From the NCBI GenBank assembly GCA_947462865.1, contig CANHRW010000152.1:1-5212 (forward strand): a stretch of DNA of 5,212 nt, in the 5' to 3' direction. The first letter of the stretch is position 1. Each line of letters begins with the position of its first letter. Both the position numbers and the translations under genes were made by a program. This stretch comes from Bacteroidota bacterium. Lineage in GTDB: Bacteria > Bacteroidota > Bacteroidia > UKL13-3. The notes under the pieces are model-generated. The model searched no databases, had not been told where the DNA came from, and worked only from the letters and a program-made list of their open reading frames with translations. Shown one piece after another: positions 4,806 to 5,212 of the stretch.

Positions 4806-5212
4806 TTAATGCGCAATGATTAACCTGCGAAGGGTTTCTTGTGTGCCTGATTTAATTTTAAGAATATAAACCCCATCTTTGAGTCCAGAGCCATCTACCG
4901 TAACGTTTTTTGTATGTGTATTGACTGTTTGTAGGATTTTACCATTTAAATCCATCAAACCAATTTCATAAAACCCCTTTTGTTCAAATTCAATCTGAAT
5001 CATTCCTTCTGCGGGGTTTGGATAAATTTGTAATTGCAATTGATTTTCAATTTCAAAGTTACTATTGGCTAGCCTTTTGGCACTGGCTGTTCTGCAATTT
5101 TCAAAATTGCGCATCAAATCAAAATAATCACCGTTTTCGAATGAAAGTGTTTGCTCACTTGTCTTTAATCCACTTAACAAAGAAACACCAACAATACTAT
5201 TGCCTGGGTTAT
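4806..5212 (-). CDS. T9SS-sorted secreted protein, C-terminal fragment (5' end outside window)
   Basis: The frame is open to the right edge, so about 134 residues of the C-terminus of a longer protein are visible. The last 72 or so residues (from about 5024 down to the stop) form a type A sorting domain for the Bacteroidota type IX secretion system: IYPNPAEG at its start, then IQIEF, a central MDLNGKIL strand, a GLKDGVYILKI strand, and a basic end RRLIIAH. In this family the domain guides a protein through the outer membrane and is removed or attached to lipopolysaccharide. The part before it (containing SLLSGLKTSEQ and MRNFENC) is not recognised, so the cargo function is unknown. An in-frame TTG at 5178-5180 is not the likely start, because the frame continues upstream without a stop (NPGNSIVGVS precedes it). 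It is co-directional with the rhodopsin but 432 bp away and probably a separate unit. Confidence 0.9.
   Translation of the reverse strand, partial: NPGNSIVGVSLLSGLKTSEQTLSFENGDYFDLMRNFENCRTASAKRLANSNFEIENQLQLQIYPNPAEGMIQIEFEQKGFYEIGLMDLNGKILQTVNTHTKNVTVDGSGLKDGVYILKIKSGTQETLRRLIIAH

Noticed and set aside
1..5212. CRISPR array, tRNA, rRNA, insertion sequence or attachment site
   Set aside because: No regularly spaced repeats, cloverleaf-like segments, transposase motifs or terminal inverted repeats were seen.

Overview
The window looks like a piece of a Bacteroidota genome, probably a marine or freshwater flavobacterium-like lineage. The reasons are: a type IX secretion C-terminal sorting domain (YPNP...GVYILKI) at the right edge, two lipoprotein signal peptides, AT-rich DNA, start codons preceded by A/T-rich sequence rather than a Shine-Dalgarno site, matches to the Bacteroidota -7 box TAnnTTTG, and a proteorhodopsin with Met at the colour-tuning position. 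I cannot place it below phylum with confidence.

Layout from left to right: 1-274 has no gene but holds a GC-rich inverted repeat and a weak promoter candidate; 275-829 (+) is a small unknown lipoprotein with an intrinsic terminator overlapping its stop; 969-1385 (-) is a lipocalin-like lipoprotein pointing toward it; 1532-3568 (-) is a fused lycopene cyclase and beta-carotene 15,15'-dioxygenase (CrtY-Blh); 3594-3632 is a strong hairpin terminator; 3654-4373 (-) is a proteorhodopsin; 4374-4805 is a long leader/intergenic region; 4806-5212 (-) is the 3' part of a secreted T9SS-sorted protein running off the edge.

The core is a compact phototrophy cassette. The rhodopsin gene is transcribed first, followed after 85 bp by one polypeptide that should close the rings of lycopene and then cleave the resulting beta-carotene into two retinals, the rhodopsin chromophore. 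The upstream carotenoid genes (crtE, crtB, crtI) are not in the window and must be elsewhere. A near-perfect terminator between the two genes leaves almost no room for a second promoter, which suggests that the enzyme is made by read-through at a lower level than the rhodopsin.

The most unusual observation is the CrtY-Blh fusion. At its junction is a 10-bp direct repeat with a 13-bp period. Removing one 13-bp unit on paper gives a TAA stop overlapping an ATG (TAATG), exactly the layout expected of two translationally coupled genes, so a single frame-shifting duplication could have made the fusion. This is a hypothesis that unfused homologues can test.
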